Part shown: positions 53,830-62,630 of the stretch, one piece after another | How positions within the stretch are numbered: position 1 is the stretch's first letter | How the letters are laid out: every line of letters starts with the position of its first letter | Assembly: GCA_031262365.1 (NCBI GenBank) | Contig: JAISHW010000052.1 | Span: 1 to 64,000 of the forward strand | DNA from: Lentimicrobiaceae bacterium | Lineage (GTDB): Bacteria; Bacteroidota; Bacteroidia; Bacteroidales; F082 | Length of the DNA stretch: 64,000 bases | Direction of reading: 5' to 3' | Notes under the pieces: model-generated | Told to the model about the DNA's origin: nothing | Seen by the model: only the letters and a program-made list of their open reading frames with translations | Databases searched by the model: none | Made by a program: the position numbers and the translations under genes

Positions 53830-54543
53830 TTACTCGTCAACATTCGCTTGAATGTAAATTTCGTTCGTCTCGATATTAAAAGCTAACAAATTTCCATAAC
53901 CCGCTTTGTTTGTGTGGTATACGCAGTTGTCGAGGCTGATAAAATGATAATTTGGCGAATTTCTGATGATTTCTATCATTTCCAAACTTACCGGAACGTG
54001 TCCGTGAATGATTTTTTTACCATTAATTTTTTTCGGATCGACAACAAAATCACCTATCCAAAGCATACTAAATGTGTCTTCGAATGGATTTTCGATTTTG
54101 AAATTCATGCCGGCGTGCACTAAAATATAGTTGTCGAGTTCGATATAAAACTTGGTTTTTGCAATCCAATCGATATAGTGTTCGGGAATTTGCTGCGCGA
54201 GTTTTACACCAAAACTTTCGAGTGTTTTCAATCCGCCGACAGCTTCCCATTGACGCTGTTCAGGCGTTTTGTTGAAACTAAAAAACGATTTCTTTTTGTG
54301 AGCCGCTTTCCATGCTTCAAGACAACAATCTTCGTGGTTGCCTCTTAAAACTTGAATGTCGTATCCTTGTTCTTCAAGATGCATCAAATAATCGATTACG
54401 CCTTTGCTGTCGGGTCCGCGATCGATCAAATCGCCCAAGAAGAACAACGTGTCCGATCGACTCGGAACAAGTTGTTCTTCGATGAGTGTTTGCAAAGTTT
54501 TTTTGTAACCATGAATATCAGGTATAACCCATTGTTGATTCAT
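53830..54543 (-). CDS. Metallophosphoesterase (PPP-type phosphatase)
   Basis: A 237-residue phosphatase with the two-metal motifs IPDIHGYKKTL, FLGDLIDRGPDSKG, LRGNHED and a later IIHGHVPV. The layout fits the serine/threonine phosphatase or symmetrical Ap4A hydrolase group. The substrate cannot be decided. It is followed to the right by gpmA in the same direction, separated by about 55 bp. Confidence 0.88.
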   Translation of the reverse strand: MNQQWVIPDIHGYKKTLQTLIEEQLVPSRSDTLFFLGDLIDRGPDSKGVIDYLMHLEEQGYDIQVLRGNHEDCCLEAWKAAHKKKSFFSFNKTPEQRQWEAVGGLKTLESFGVKLAQQIPEHYIDWIAKTKFYIELDNYILVHAGMNFKIENPFEDTFSMLWIGDFVVDPKKINGKKIIHGHVPVSLEMIEIIRNSPNYHFISLDNCVYHTNKAGYGNLLAFNIETNEIYIQANVDE

Positions 54544-54597
54544 ATACGGTTAGATTACAGTTTTATGCGAAAAAACCGCTGATTCGTTTTTCTCTGT

Positions 54598-55362
54598 TTA
54601 TTTTTTTGCTTTTCCTTGGTTTGCCACCTGTGCCATCAAAGTTTTGATTTCTTCAGGATCGCCTATGAAATAGTCTCTGATCAGGTTCATTTGATCGTCA
54701 AATTCAAAAACATACGGAACGGCTGTTGGTATGTTAAAAGCAATGATTTCGGTTTCGCTCATGTTTTTCAAGTGCATCACCAAAGCACGCAAGCTGTTTC
54801 CGTGTGCAGCAATCAAAATTTCGCCGTCGTCAGTCGATTCGAGTTTTTCGACTTCCGGACGAATTTCGTCGTACCAATAAGGAATCATGCGACTTACAAC
54901 GTCTTTCAACGATTCGGTCAACGGAAGCAATTGCGGATCAATGTCATCGTAACGCGGATCGTGAACAGGACTTCTCAAATCGGCTTCTTCTAACGGTGCC
55001 GGAGCTACATCGAAGCTGCGACGCCACAACAAAACCTGTTCATCACCATATTGTTCGGCTGTTTCAGTTTTGTTCAATCCTTGCAATACGCCGTAATGTT
55101 TTTCGTTCAAACACCAGTTTGTAACAACCGGAATATACATTTGATCCATTTCTTCCAAACAAATCCAAAGCGTTTTTATAGCTCGCGAAAGATACGAGGC
55201 GTATGCTTTTTTGAAACGAAAGCCTTCTTTTTTCATCTCTTTTCCGGCACGCGTTGCTTCGGCAATGCCGTGAGTTGATAGCGGGACATCTGTCCATCCG
55301 GTAAAACGATTTTCTTTATTCCAAATGCTTTCTCCGTGGCGGATTAAAACCAATCTTTTCAT
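54598..55362 (-). CDS. gpmA: 2,3-bisphosphoglycerate-dependent phosphoglycerate mutase
   Basis: A 254-residue glycolytic enzyme interconverting 3- and 2-phosphoglycerate. The phosphohistidine motif is LIRHGESIWNKENRFTGW, with EKHYGVLQGLNK and the second histidine in IAAHGNSLRALV. Slightly longer than the E. coli enzyme because of its C-terminal tail. Confidence 0.96.
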   Translation of the reverse strand: MKRLVLIRHGESIWNKENRFTGWTDVPLSTHGIAEATRAGKEMKKEGFRFKKAYASYLSRAIKTLWICLEEMDQMYIPVVTNWCLNEKHYGVLQGLNKTETAEQYGDEQVLLWRRSFDVAPAPLEEADLRSPVHDPRYDDIDPQLLPLTESLKDVVSRMIPYWYDEIRPEVEKLESTDDGEILIAAHGNSLRALVMHLKNMSETEIIAFNIPTAVPYVFEFDDQMNLIRDYFIGDPEEIKTLMAQVANQGKAKK

Positions 55363-55537
55363 GTTTTATTAATTTAAAATAGTGTTAATATTTTTTGTTG
55401 TTTGCATAACGCAAAAAAATAGTATTTTTGATTAAATGACTTAAAAATAAACGTTTAAAAACCTTTTTGGTTCAACGTAACAAAAAAACACGGCAAAAGT
55501 ATGACATTCTTAACGTTTCGCCTTCGAAACTTTGCAT

Positions 55538-55545
55538 TAACTTTG
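55538..55545 (+). promoter_or_regulatory. -7 element TAACTTTG very close to the deacetylase start
   Basis: TAnnTTTG match that ends 2 nt before ATG 55548. With a normal start about 5-7 nt downstream, the transcript would begin at or inside the first codons. Either the mRNA is leaderless (ATG at 55551) or translation begins at ATG 55587. Confidence 0.5.
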
Positions 55546-55547
55546 CA

Positions 55548-56162
55548 ATGATGAAAGCAGTTTCGGTACCGGGTTTTTTCAGGATGTTTTATCCTTCGCT
55601 TTGTTGGCAGGTTCAAGAAGCCGCCGAAACGGCTATTTATCTTACGTTCGACGACGGCCCACATCCCGACATTACGCTTCGAGTGCTTGATATTTTGGAT
55701 ACTTATCAGGCAAAAGCAACATTTTTTTGTGTGGGTGAAAATGTAAGTCGCTATCCGAATGTTTTTTCCGAAATTAAAAAACGCGGTCACCGAGTCGGCA
55801 ATCACACCTATAATCATTTGAACGGTTGGAAAACGCCGCTGAATAAGTATTATGAAAACGTAAATAAATGCCGCGAATGGGTCGATTCCGATTTGTTTCG
55901 TCCGCCTTATGGACGCATTACATCGGCACAAATTCAAACATTGAAAAAAAAATTTACGCTGATTATGTGGTCGGTGTTGAGCTACGATTACGATGCTGAA
56001 ACAACACCGGAAGAATGTTTTGAATATGTGGTAAATAATGCCGAAAGTGGTTCTATTGTGGTGTTTCACGACAGTGTCAAAGCCTCAAAAAACATGTTTT
56101 ATGCTTTACCGAAAATTTTAGCACATTACACATCGTTGGGTTTTACATTCAAACCGCTTTAA
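55548..56162 (+). CDS. Polysaccharide deacetylase (NodB homology domain)
   Basis: A 204-residue metal-dependent carbohydrate esterase family 4 enzyme, probably removing acetyl groups from peptidoglycan or another glycan. The metal triad and catalytic base are in YLTFDDGPHPD, GNHTYNH and FRPPYGRI, with HDSVKAS near the end. There is no clear signal peptide. ATG 55551 or 55587 are alternative starts (see the nearby -7 element). It precedes a lipoprotein gene by 34 nt. Confidence 0.88.
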   Translation: MMKAVSVPGFFRMFYPSLCWQVQEAAETAIYLTFDDGPHPDITLRVLDILDTYQAKATFFCVGENVSRYPNVFSEIKKRGHRVGNHTYNHLNGWKTPLNKYYENVNKCREWVDSDLFRPPYGRITSAQIQTLKKKFTLIMWSVLSYDYDAETTPEECFEYVVNNAESGSIVVFHDSVKASKNMFYALPKILAHYTSLGFTFKPL

Positions 56163-56173
56163 ACACAAGTGAA

Positions 56174-56181
56174 TATTTTTG
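56174..56181 (+). promoter_or_regulatory. -7 element TATTTTTG of the Ig-like lipoprotein gene
   Basis: TAnnTTTG match 15 nt before ATG 56197, and inside the frame that opens at 56179, so it favours the inner start. Confidence 0.4.
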
Positions 56182-56196
56182 CATCTTTGCAACACA

Positions 56197-58044
56197 ATGA
56201 AAAAAGCACTCAAAAATGTTTTTGTATTGTTGATGGCTTTTGTAGCCCTGTTGATGCTTCAGTTTTGTGCGCATCCGGTTATGCCTGCAGGTGGCGAAAA
56301 AGACATTACACCACCGAAAATACTGCAATCGATTCCCGAAAATCAGTCGATAAATTTCGATGGAAAAACCATCACGCTGACTTTTGATGAGTTTGTGAAA
56401 TTAGATAATCCGGAAAAAAAAGTGCTTATATCGCCCCCTGTAATCAAAAATCCGGAATACAAACTAAGAGGAAAAAGTCTGACAATCACACTTAAAGAAG
56501 ACTTATATCCCGAAACGACTTATTTGATTTCGTTTGCCGATGCCATCAAAGATTTGACCGAAGGAAATCCATTAGGCGATTTTGTTTACGTTTTTTCGAC
56601 CGGCAAAGAGCTTGATTCGTTGTCGCTTGCCGGAAACATCAAACAGGCTTTTGATTTGAAACCGGCTGAAGAAGTGTGGGTAATGCTTTATAAAACCGAT
56701 GTTGATACCATTCCGCTCGATTCGTTACCCTATCTGGAACGTCCCTATTATTTAACAAAAACAACGAAAACAGGTAATTTTCGTTTCCAAAATTTGAAAA
56801 ACGAGTCGTTTATGCTTTTTGCGTTGCACGACATGAACTCGAACATGCTTTTCGATATGCCGACCGAGCGCATTGCTTTTTTGGATTCGTTGGTAAGACC
56901 TGTTTTTGTTGCCGAACGAAAACCTGTCGATTCATTAAAATTGCTGCCCGATAGTCTTTCGTATGCTTTTGCCCACACCAATATCGATTCGTTGTTTTTC
57001 GAACCGATGACAGATTCCGCTTTTATACAAACAAACGATTCGATTATCGAAGATTTACAGGCGAAACCTAAAGAAATGAATTTGGAGTTGCATTTATTTT
57101 TGGAAGAAGATTCGGTTCAACGTTTGCTTCGCACCGAAACGGTCCGTGATGGTTTGTTGCGTTTCGATTTTCGTTATCCGGCTAAAAATGTGATTCTTGA
57201 ACCAATAGATCAACTTCCAGACAGTTTCGAAATCATGCCTGTTTACACGCCGAAATACGATACGCTTTTCTGGTATTATACGAAAAATGTGCTTGATAGC
57301 CTGAATGTACACATACATTACGATACGCTTATCAACGATACACTTGAAATTTCGTTGAAAGCACGACAAGTAGCCACGAGACCAACACGGCGAAAAGAAA
57401 AAGAAGAAATAACACCTCGGTTGAAAATAAATACAAACCTGAAAAACTCGAAATTAGCACCCGATACGCCTTTATTACTTTCGTTCGACGAACCAATTGT
57501 CAACGTTATCATGCGCGACACAACTTGGTATATTGCAAAAAAGGACACGATTATTGATACGCTGTACAACCGGCTTCAATTCGAAAAAGCAGACGATTAT
57601 GGTTTTAAATACCGTTTTGTCGATGATTACGACCCTGAAAAAAGCATTTCAATCATCTTTCCCGATTCGACATTTTTTGGATTTAGTGGTTTGACAAACG
57701 ACACAACACACATTAGTTACCGCATAGCAACAATCGAAGAGTACGGAAATTTATACATCAACATTTGGTCTCTTTCAAACTCATATCCTATTCTGATTCA
57801 ACTTTTAACAGATAAAGAAACCCTTATAGAACAACGTGTTTTGAGGCAAGATGAAGAATTGGTTTTCGAAAATCTTGTGCCGGCAAAATACAAACTGAAA
57901 GCAATTTACGACAACAACAACAACAGCCGTTGGGACAGCGGAAATTTCTTGCGAAAAATACAGCCCGAAAAAGTCGTTTATTTTGAAAAAACACTCGAAA
58001 TCAGAGCCAACTGGGACTTCGAAGAAGAATGGGAATTGCCTTAA
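56197..58044 (+). CDS. Ig-like (Big_5/SbsA) domain lipoprotein
   Basis: A 615-residue envelope protein. The N-terminus has a lipoprotein signal with the lipobox LLMLQFC, then an SbsA-type Ig-like domain (about 35-140, PPKILQSIPENQS, ITLTFDEFVKL, YLISFADAIKD). The middle and C-terminus are beta-rich and contain a further Ig-like stretch near 420 (LLLSFDEPI) and a DNNNNSRWDSGNF turn near 585. It is probably anchored to the outer membrane, with no enzyme motif seen. The shared strand with the deacetylase may be coincidental. Confidence 0.82.
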   Translation: MKKALKNVFVLLMAFVALLMLQFCAHPVMPAGGEKDITPPKILQSIPENQSINFDGKTITLTFDEFVKLDNPEKKVLISPPVIKNPEYKLRGKSLTITLKEDLYPETTYLISFADAIKDLTEGNPLGDFVYVFSTGKELDSLSLAGNIKQAFDLKPAEEVWVMLYKTDVDTIPLDSLPYLERPYYLTKTTKTGNFRFQNLKNESFMLFALHDMNSNMLFDMPTERIAFLDSLVRPVFVAERKPVDSLKLLPDSLSYAFAHTNIDSLFFEPMTDSAFIQTNDSIIEDLQAKPKEMNLELHLFLEEDSVQRLLRTETVRDGLLRFDFRYPAKNVILEPIDQLPDSFEIMPVYTPKYDTLFWYYTKNVLDSLNVHIHYDTLINDTLEISLKARQVATRPTRRKEKEEITPRLKINTNLKNSKLAPDTPLLLSFDEPIVNVIMRDTTWYIAKKDTIIDTLYNRLQFEKADDYGFKYRFVDDYDPEKSISIIFPDSTFFGFSGLTNDTTHISYRIATIEEYGNLYINIWSLSNSYPILIQLLTDKETLIEQRVLRQDEELVFENLVPAKYKLKAIYDNNNNSRWDSGNFLRKIQPEKVVYFEKTLEIRANWDFEEEWELP

Positions 58045-58078
58045 AATAGGGTTTTATCATTTAAGGATATTCGGATAA

Positions 58079-58113
58079 AAAAAGACTTTCTCATTTGAGA
58101 AAGTCTTTTTCGT
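58079..58113. terminator. Bidirectional terminator between convergent genes
   Basis: AAAAAGACTTTCTCA, a TTTG-centred loop and the complementary TGAGAAAGTCTTTTT, with A and T runs on both sides. It can serve the Ig-like gene (+) and the head-GIN gene (-). Confidence 0.85.
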
Positions 58114-58138
58114 TTCAACGACCTGTTTTCCAAATATT

Positions 58139-59716
58139 TTAGAGCGAGAACGAAATACCTGCGGCAAAAGGATACACTTCGGGGCCTTTGTCTTTGCTGA
58201 ACAACGGTGTTAACGAATAGTTAAAATAGAGTTTTACAACGCTCCATCCGGCTCTTACGCTGGCATCTAACTTAAAAGCGTTCATGTGGAAACCGTCGTA
58301 TTCTTTTTCGATGTTGCGATAACGTTTTTTCGGTGTTTTTTGTGTTTCACCTACTTGCTCGCCTGTCAAAATATCAGTCAAAATGTACTCTTGTTTCGAA
58401 TCGTCGAAATAAACTTTTGTGTGCGACAAAATACGAAGCCCGCCTATAACACCAGCAGCGAAGAATAAATTATCTCTTTTATTCTGAATTTCAAAAAGTA
58501 ACGGCACGGTAAAATAGGTGTTTACCAATTTCGATTTACGTACTGAAACGCCTTCCATAATGTAACCTACTGTGGATCCCAATTCATCTTTCAATAGGAC
58601 ATCGTTCGAAAAACGGTAATTGTTCCACGAAAAACCCAAACCCGTGTACACTCCGAAGTTTCCTTTTTTGTTCAACGTGAAATTTTGTTCAATCAGATTC
58701 AGATTTACGTTGATACTTTTTTCCATTCGCAAATCCATATATTCCAATCCATCTTTAAAATTCATATCGAAATCAGGTGTCAACCAGCCGTTTATACCAA
58801 GGTCGATACCGCTCCAATGACCGTTAAATTTTCTTTTTTCCGATTTTGGTTTCCGGCTGATGTCAACATAATTGTTGTCGCCAACAACGACTTCCAGTCT
58901 TCCTACCGAAACTTTTGTCGAATCAGCTTTTTCGACCACTTTTATTTTCAAACCGCCCACGTTAACTTGAGTACTATCGCTGTAATCGTAACCACTTGTA
59001 TTATACACCGAATGACATTCCGAATCTCCTTTTTCGATGACACACCGTGGATAGGGCATCGTATTGAATTTTATGTCGGAAGCACCCGAAGAAATGTATG
59101 ATAACAAGTCTGTAGCTTGAACACACGCTTTGCTGGCACCACTTGCCGTAACATATACCTTATCAGCAACAAAATCAGAAGCTCTGAGATCCGAAGCACC
59201 GGAAACCGTATACTTGCATATCTTGCTTGTTCCCGAAATTTTCAAAGTAGAAGCTCCCAAAAGACTTGTTATAAAATTTGTACATTCCAGATTCAATTCG
59301 GCTTTTGAAGCACCGCTTAATTTGATTGTCAGCACGTCTAATTTAAAATTTTCAGGCGCGGTTCTTATTTCTGAAGCACCCGAAGCTTGAAGATGAATAA
59401 TGTCCGGCAACGAAATTGTGGCTTTCATCTGTGTGGCTTTCTGAATGTTTCGCGAACCGATTCGAAGTATGTTGTTGATTTGTTCGACAAAGATGTTGTC
59501 GTCGAACAAATTTTCGTCTGCCGAAATAGCAACAGAATACGTTGTCGACGGAATAAGTGTAACATCCATCGAACCGGAAACTTCGATGTGATTGAAATTT
59601 GAATTGTTGAATCTTTTTTCAACAACATTTCCATTTCCCGAAACGGTTTTTTGTGTAAAAGCGGCGTTTCCAGTAAAAAACAGCGCAATTAATAAGAGTG
59701 ATTTGTACGTTTTCAT
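58139..59716 (-). CDS. Head-GIN domain protein fused to an outer-membrane beta-barrel
   Basis: A 525-residue exported protein. A signal peptide (1-20) is followed by a head-GIN (DUF2807-type) domain (about 25-235). It starts VSGNGNVVEKRF...VSGSMDVTLIP and then repeats SGAS/GAS turns at roughly 15-25-residue spacing, as in a beta-helix. After a linker, residues about 300-525 alternate hydrophobic and polar strands and end in an aromatic-rich YPFAAGISFSL, like small outer-membrane barrels. The two-part layout suggests a barrel with an exposed helix. Function is unknown. Confidence 0.82.
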   Translation of the reverse strand: MKTYKSLLLIALFFTGNAAFTQKTVSGNGNVVEKRFNNSNFNHIEVSGSMDVTLIPSTTYSVAISADENLFDDNIFVEQINNILRIGSRNIQKATQMKATISLPDIIHLQASGASEIRTAPENFKLDVLTIKLSGASKAELNLECTNFITSLLGASTLKISGTSKICKYTVSGASDLRASDFVADKVYVTASGASKACVQATDLLSYISSGASDIKFNTMPYPRCVIEKGDSECHSVYNTSGYDYSDSTQVNVGGLKIKVVEKADSTKVSVGRLEVVVGDNNYVDISRKPKSEKRKFNGHWSGIDLGINGWLTPDFDMNFKDGLEYMDLRMEKSINVNLNLIEQNFTLNKKGNFGVYTGLGFSWNNYRFSNDVLLKDELGSTVGYIMEGVSVRKSKLVNTYFTVPLLFEIQNKRDNLFFAAGVIGGLRILSHTKVYFDDSKQEYILTDILTGEQVGETQKTPKKRYRNIEKEYDGFHMNAFKLDASVRAGWSVVKLYFNYSLTPLFSKDKGPEVYPFAAGISFSL

Positions 59717-59853
59717 GAGTTTAATTTTAAATATTTGTTGCTTATGACGGTTTAATGTTTTGAAAAGTTACAGGCGTGTGTATTTTTTTTGATGGCACTT
59801 TTTTATTTCGAAAAGCGCGGCAAACGACATCAAGAAGCGTTGGCGAAATCTTT

Positions 59854-59861
59854 TAACTTTG
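59854..59861 (+). promoter_or_regulatory. -7 element TAACTTTG of the LptF/G-type gene
   Basis: TAnnTTTG match inside the frame that opens at 59789, and 20 nt before the TTG at 59882. It argues that translation starts at the TTG. Confidence 0.5.
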
Positions 59862-59881
59862 CAAAGCAAAACAGACAAGCA

Positions 59882-61366
59882 TTGAAAAAGTTAAATTGGT
59901 TTATCTTAAAATCGTATGTCGGTCCTTTGGTCATGACATTTTTCATTGCATTGTTCATTCTGTTGATGCAATTTCTTTGGAGATATATTGATGATTTAGT
60001 TGGTAAAGGTCTCGAAATAAACATTATAGCACAATTGCTTTTTTACGCGAGTTTCACGTTTGTTCCAATGGCATTTCCGATTTCGATTTTACTTTCGTCG
60101 ATTATGACATTCGGAAACTTTGGCGAACACTACGAATTAGTCGCCATGAAAGCCTCCGGAATTTCGACTTGGAAAGTGATGCGTCCTTTGGTCATCTTGT
60201 CGGTCTTTATCAGTCTGTTCGCTTTCTATTTTTCGAATAACATGCTTCCGATTGCCAATTTGAAATTTAAAACGACTTTGTACGATGTTCAGAAAAAGAA
60301 ACTGGCTTTTGATATCAGCGAAGGAATTTTTTACGATGGAATCGAAAGTTACGTGATTCGTATCAACTCAAAAGGCCGCGACGGACAAACAATTTATGAC
60401 GTAAAAATTTACGATCATACCGACAACATGGGCAATATAAAAGTAATAACTGCCGAAAAAGGATTTATGGAACTATCTCCAAATCAGCAAAATATTATAT
60501 TCACACTTTACGACGGCTATTCTTATACCGATGTTTACAACGTGCGAAATTACCGCAACGATGTGCCTTTTGAACGCACAAAATTCAAAGAACAGCGTCT
60601 CAAATTTGATTTGTCGGAATTTAATATGTCGCGCTCGCAAGAAGATCTATTCAAAGGTAATTACATGATGTTAAATATCAGTCAATTAAATTATTACATC
60701 GACTCGATTGGTGCGCAAATCGAAACAAAAAAAGAGCAATACAGTCGAAATTTTACCAGACGACTGAGCAATTACGCATCAATCGATACCACAAAAGCGG
60801 CAACGGCAATTGCGTCGATAAAACAACGCGATACGGCACAGCAAGCGGAAGCAACAGATCAACTCCGTTGGCCACTCATAAACAGTTTTATCAGAGCAGA
60901 CCAAATTAAGATTATCGAAAATGCACTCCAAGCAACACGCAATACAAGAGAAAATGTTATTTGGACAAAAAAAGATTTCCAAAAACGCGAAGAAACACTC
61001 AAAAAACATCAGGTTTTCTGGCACAAAAAATTCTCTTTAAGCATTGCTTGCTTTATTCTATTTTTCATTGGCGCACCAATGGGGGCTATTGTTCGCAAAG
61101 GCGGTTTGGGACTTCCGCTTGTTATTGCCGTCGGATTTTTCCTGATATATTATCTTACCAGTATTTTTGGCGAAAAAGCAGCACAAGTGGGCGATTTGAA
61201 CGTATATCTGGGCGTTTGGCTTTCGTCGATTGTCTTGTTTCCAATCGGATTATTTCTCACCTTTAAAGCAACCACCGATGCGCCTCTTTTGGACGGCGAT
61301 AACTGGAAACGGTTGTTTATACGCATGTACCGATTCTTCAACAAAGAGAAAACCGCAACATCATGA
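59882..61366 (+). CDS. LptF/LptG family permease (YjgP/YjgQ)
   Basis: A 494-residue inner-membrane protein of the LPS-transport permease family, which with LptB and LptC extracts lipopolysaccharide. It has transmembrane helices at the N-terminus (about 12-40 and 52-75) and three near the C-terminus (about 395-470), with a periplasmic domain between. The frame is open from 59789, but homologues start near MKKLxW and the -7 element at 59854 lies inside the longer frame, so I start at TTG 59882. It overlaps the next gene by 4 bp (ATGA). Confidence 0.82.
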   Translation: MKKLNWFILKSYVGPLVMTFFIALFILLMQFLWRYIDDLVGKGLEINIIAQLLFYASFTFVPMAFPISILLSSIMTFGNFGEHYELVAMKASGISTWKVMRPLVILSVFISLFAFYFSNNMLPIANLKFKTTLYDVQKKKLAFDISEGIFYDGIESYVIRINSKGRDGQTIYDVKIYDHTDNMGNIKVITAEKGFMELSPNQQNIIFTLYDGYSYTDVYNVRNYRNDVPFERTKFKEQRLKFDLSEFNMSRSQEDLFKGNYMMLNISQLNYYIDSIGAQIETKKEQYSRNFTRRLSNYASIDTTKAATAIASIKQRDTAQQAEATDQLRWPLINSFIRADQIKIIENALQATRNTRENVIWTKKDFQKREETLKKHQVFWHKKFSLSIACFILFFIGAPMGAIVRKGGLGLPLVIAVGFFLIYYLTSIFGEKAAQVGDLNVYLGVWLSSIVLFPIGLFLTFKATTDAPLLDGDNWKRLFIRMYRFFNKEKTATS

Positions 61367-62562
61367 GAGTTTTGTTGTTGTGTAATAAATCGCCGTATCC
61401 GGCACATGAAGGCGGTCCGATGGCAATGAATAGCATTGTAGAGGGATTGCTTCGTTCGGGAAATGAGGTAAAAATTTTGGCTGTCAACAGCGAAAAATAC
61501 AACATCAACATCAACGATATTCCGACTGATTACAAAGCAAAAACACAAATCGAACTCGTTGATGTCGACCTACGCATCAAACCAATTGATGCTTTCCTGA
61601 ATCTGTTTTCGAATCAATCGTATCATGTACAGCGGTTTATATCAAAAGACTTTTCGAGTCGATTGATTTCGATTCTGCAAATAGAAACATTCGATATTGT
61701 GCAACTGGAAACGGTTTTCATGGCTCCTTATATCAATGTTGTGCGCCAATATTCGAAAGCACCGATTGTATTGCGGGCGCATAATATCGAACACTTGATT
61801 TGGGAACGTCTTGTTGTTGAGACAAAAAATCCGTTGAAACGATTTTACTTGAAACACCTAAGTCGTACCCTGAAAAACTATGAACTCAATGCGCTAAATC
61901 AAATCGACGGCATTGCTGCCATTACAAAAAAAGACGCTTCGTTCTTCGAAAATCATTCAAAAAAACCAATTATTACCATTTCGTATGGCATTGATATCGA
62001 AATGTATACGCCAGTTTTTGAAATGAATGGAAAGCCTGATCTTTTTTATATCGGATCGATGAATTGGATTCCTAATCAAGAAGGGATTCAATGGTTTCTG
62101 AAATCGGCATGGAAACAAATTGTAGCGCAAAATCCTGACATTCGATTGTATCTTGCCGGACGTTTTATGCCTGATTGGGTACGAAATTTCGAATCGGAAA
62201 ATCTTATCAATGTAGGCGAAGTTGCCGATGCCAAAAAATTTGTCGCACAACACAACATTGCCATTGTTCCTTTGCTTTCGGGAAGCGGCATCCGCATTAA
62301 AATTATCGAAGCAATGGCAATGGGTAAAACCGTCATTACCACTCCAATAGGAGCCGAAGGAATTGCTTATGCCGAAAACAAAAACATTGTTATTGCAAAA
62401 AACGAAGCGGAATTTGTTCGAGCCATAAGCAACCTATACAATGATCCCGAAATAGTTGCAGAAATAGGTCGTGAAGCCCGTAAACTTATCGAATCGACTT
62501 ACGACAACACCAAAATTATACAACAACTCATCGATTTTTATCACAAAATACTTCGCGAATAA
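61363..62562 (+). CDS. Glycosyltransferase family 4
   Basis: A 399-residue GT-B enzyme, probably in surface polysaccharide or glycolipid synthesis. The N-terminal half has LLCNKSPYPAHEGGPM and LRAHNIEHLIWERL. The C-terminal half has FYIGSMNWIPNQEGI and IVPLLSGSGIRIKIIEAMAMG, the sugar-nucleotide site of GT4 enzymes. Its ATG overlaps the LptF/G stop, which ties it to envelope building. The donor and acceptor are unknown. Confidence 0.88.
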   Translation: MRVLLLCNKSPYPAHEGGPMAMNSIVEGLLRSGNEVKILAVNSEKYNININDIPTDYKAKTQIELVDVDLRIKPIDAFLNLFSNQSYHVQRFISKDFSSRLISILQIETFDIVQLETVFMAPYINVVRQYSKAPIVLRAHNIEHLIWERLVVETKNPLKRFYLKHLSRTLKNYELNALNQIDGIAAITKKDASFFENHSKKPIITISYGIDIEMYTPVFEMNGKPDLFYIGSMNWIPNQEGIQWFLKSAWKQIVAQNPDIRLYLAGRFMPDWVRNFESENLINVGEVADAKKFVAQHNIAIVPLLSGSGIRIKIIEAMAMGKTVITTPIGAEGIAYAENKNIVIAKNEAEFVRAISNLYNDPEIVAEIGREARKLIESTYDNTKIIQQLIDFYHKILRE

Positions 62563-62598
62563 AAACAGCGTCTGACTCAAAATTACAAGTAAAGACCT

Positions 62599-62606
62599 TA
62601 TCTTTG
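62599..62606 (+). promoter_or_regulatory. -7 element TATCTTTG of the second GT4 gene
   Basis: TAnnTTTG match 24 nt before ATG 62631. Confidence 0.45.
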
Positions 62607-62630
62607 CGAAAAAGCCCAGCCCGTATTTGA

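Noticed and set aside
55455-56069. 204-residue minus-strand open frame
   Set aside because: Antisense of the polysaccharide deacetylase, whose NodB motifs on the plus strand are intact. No motif is seen in the antisense product.
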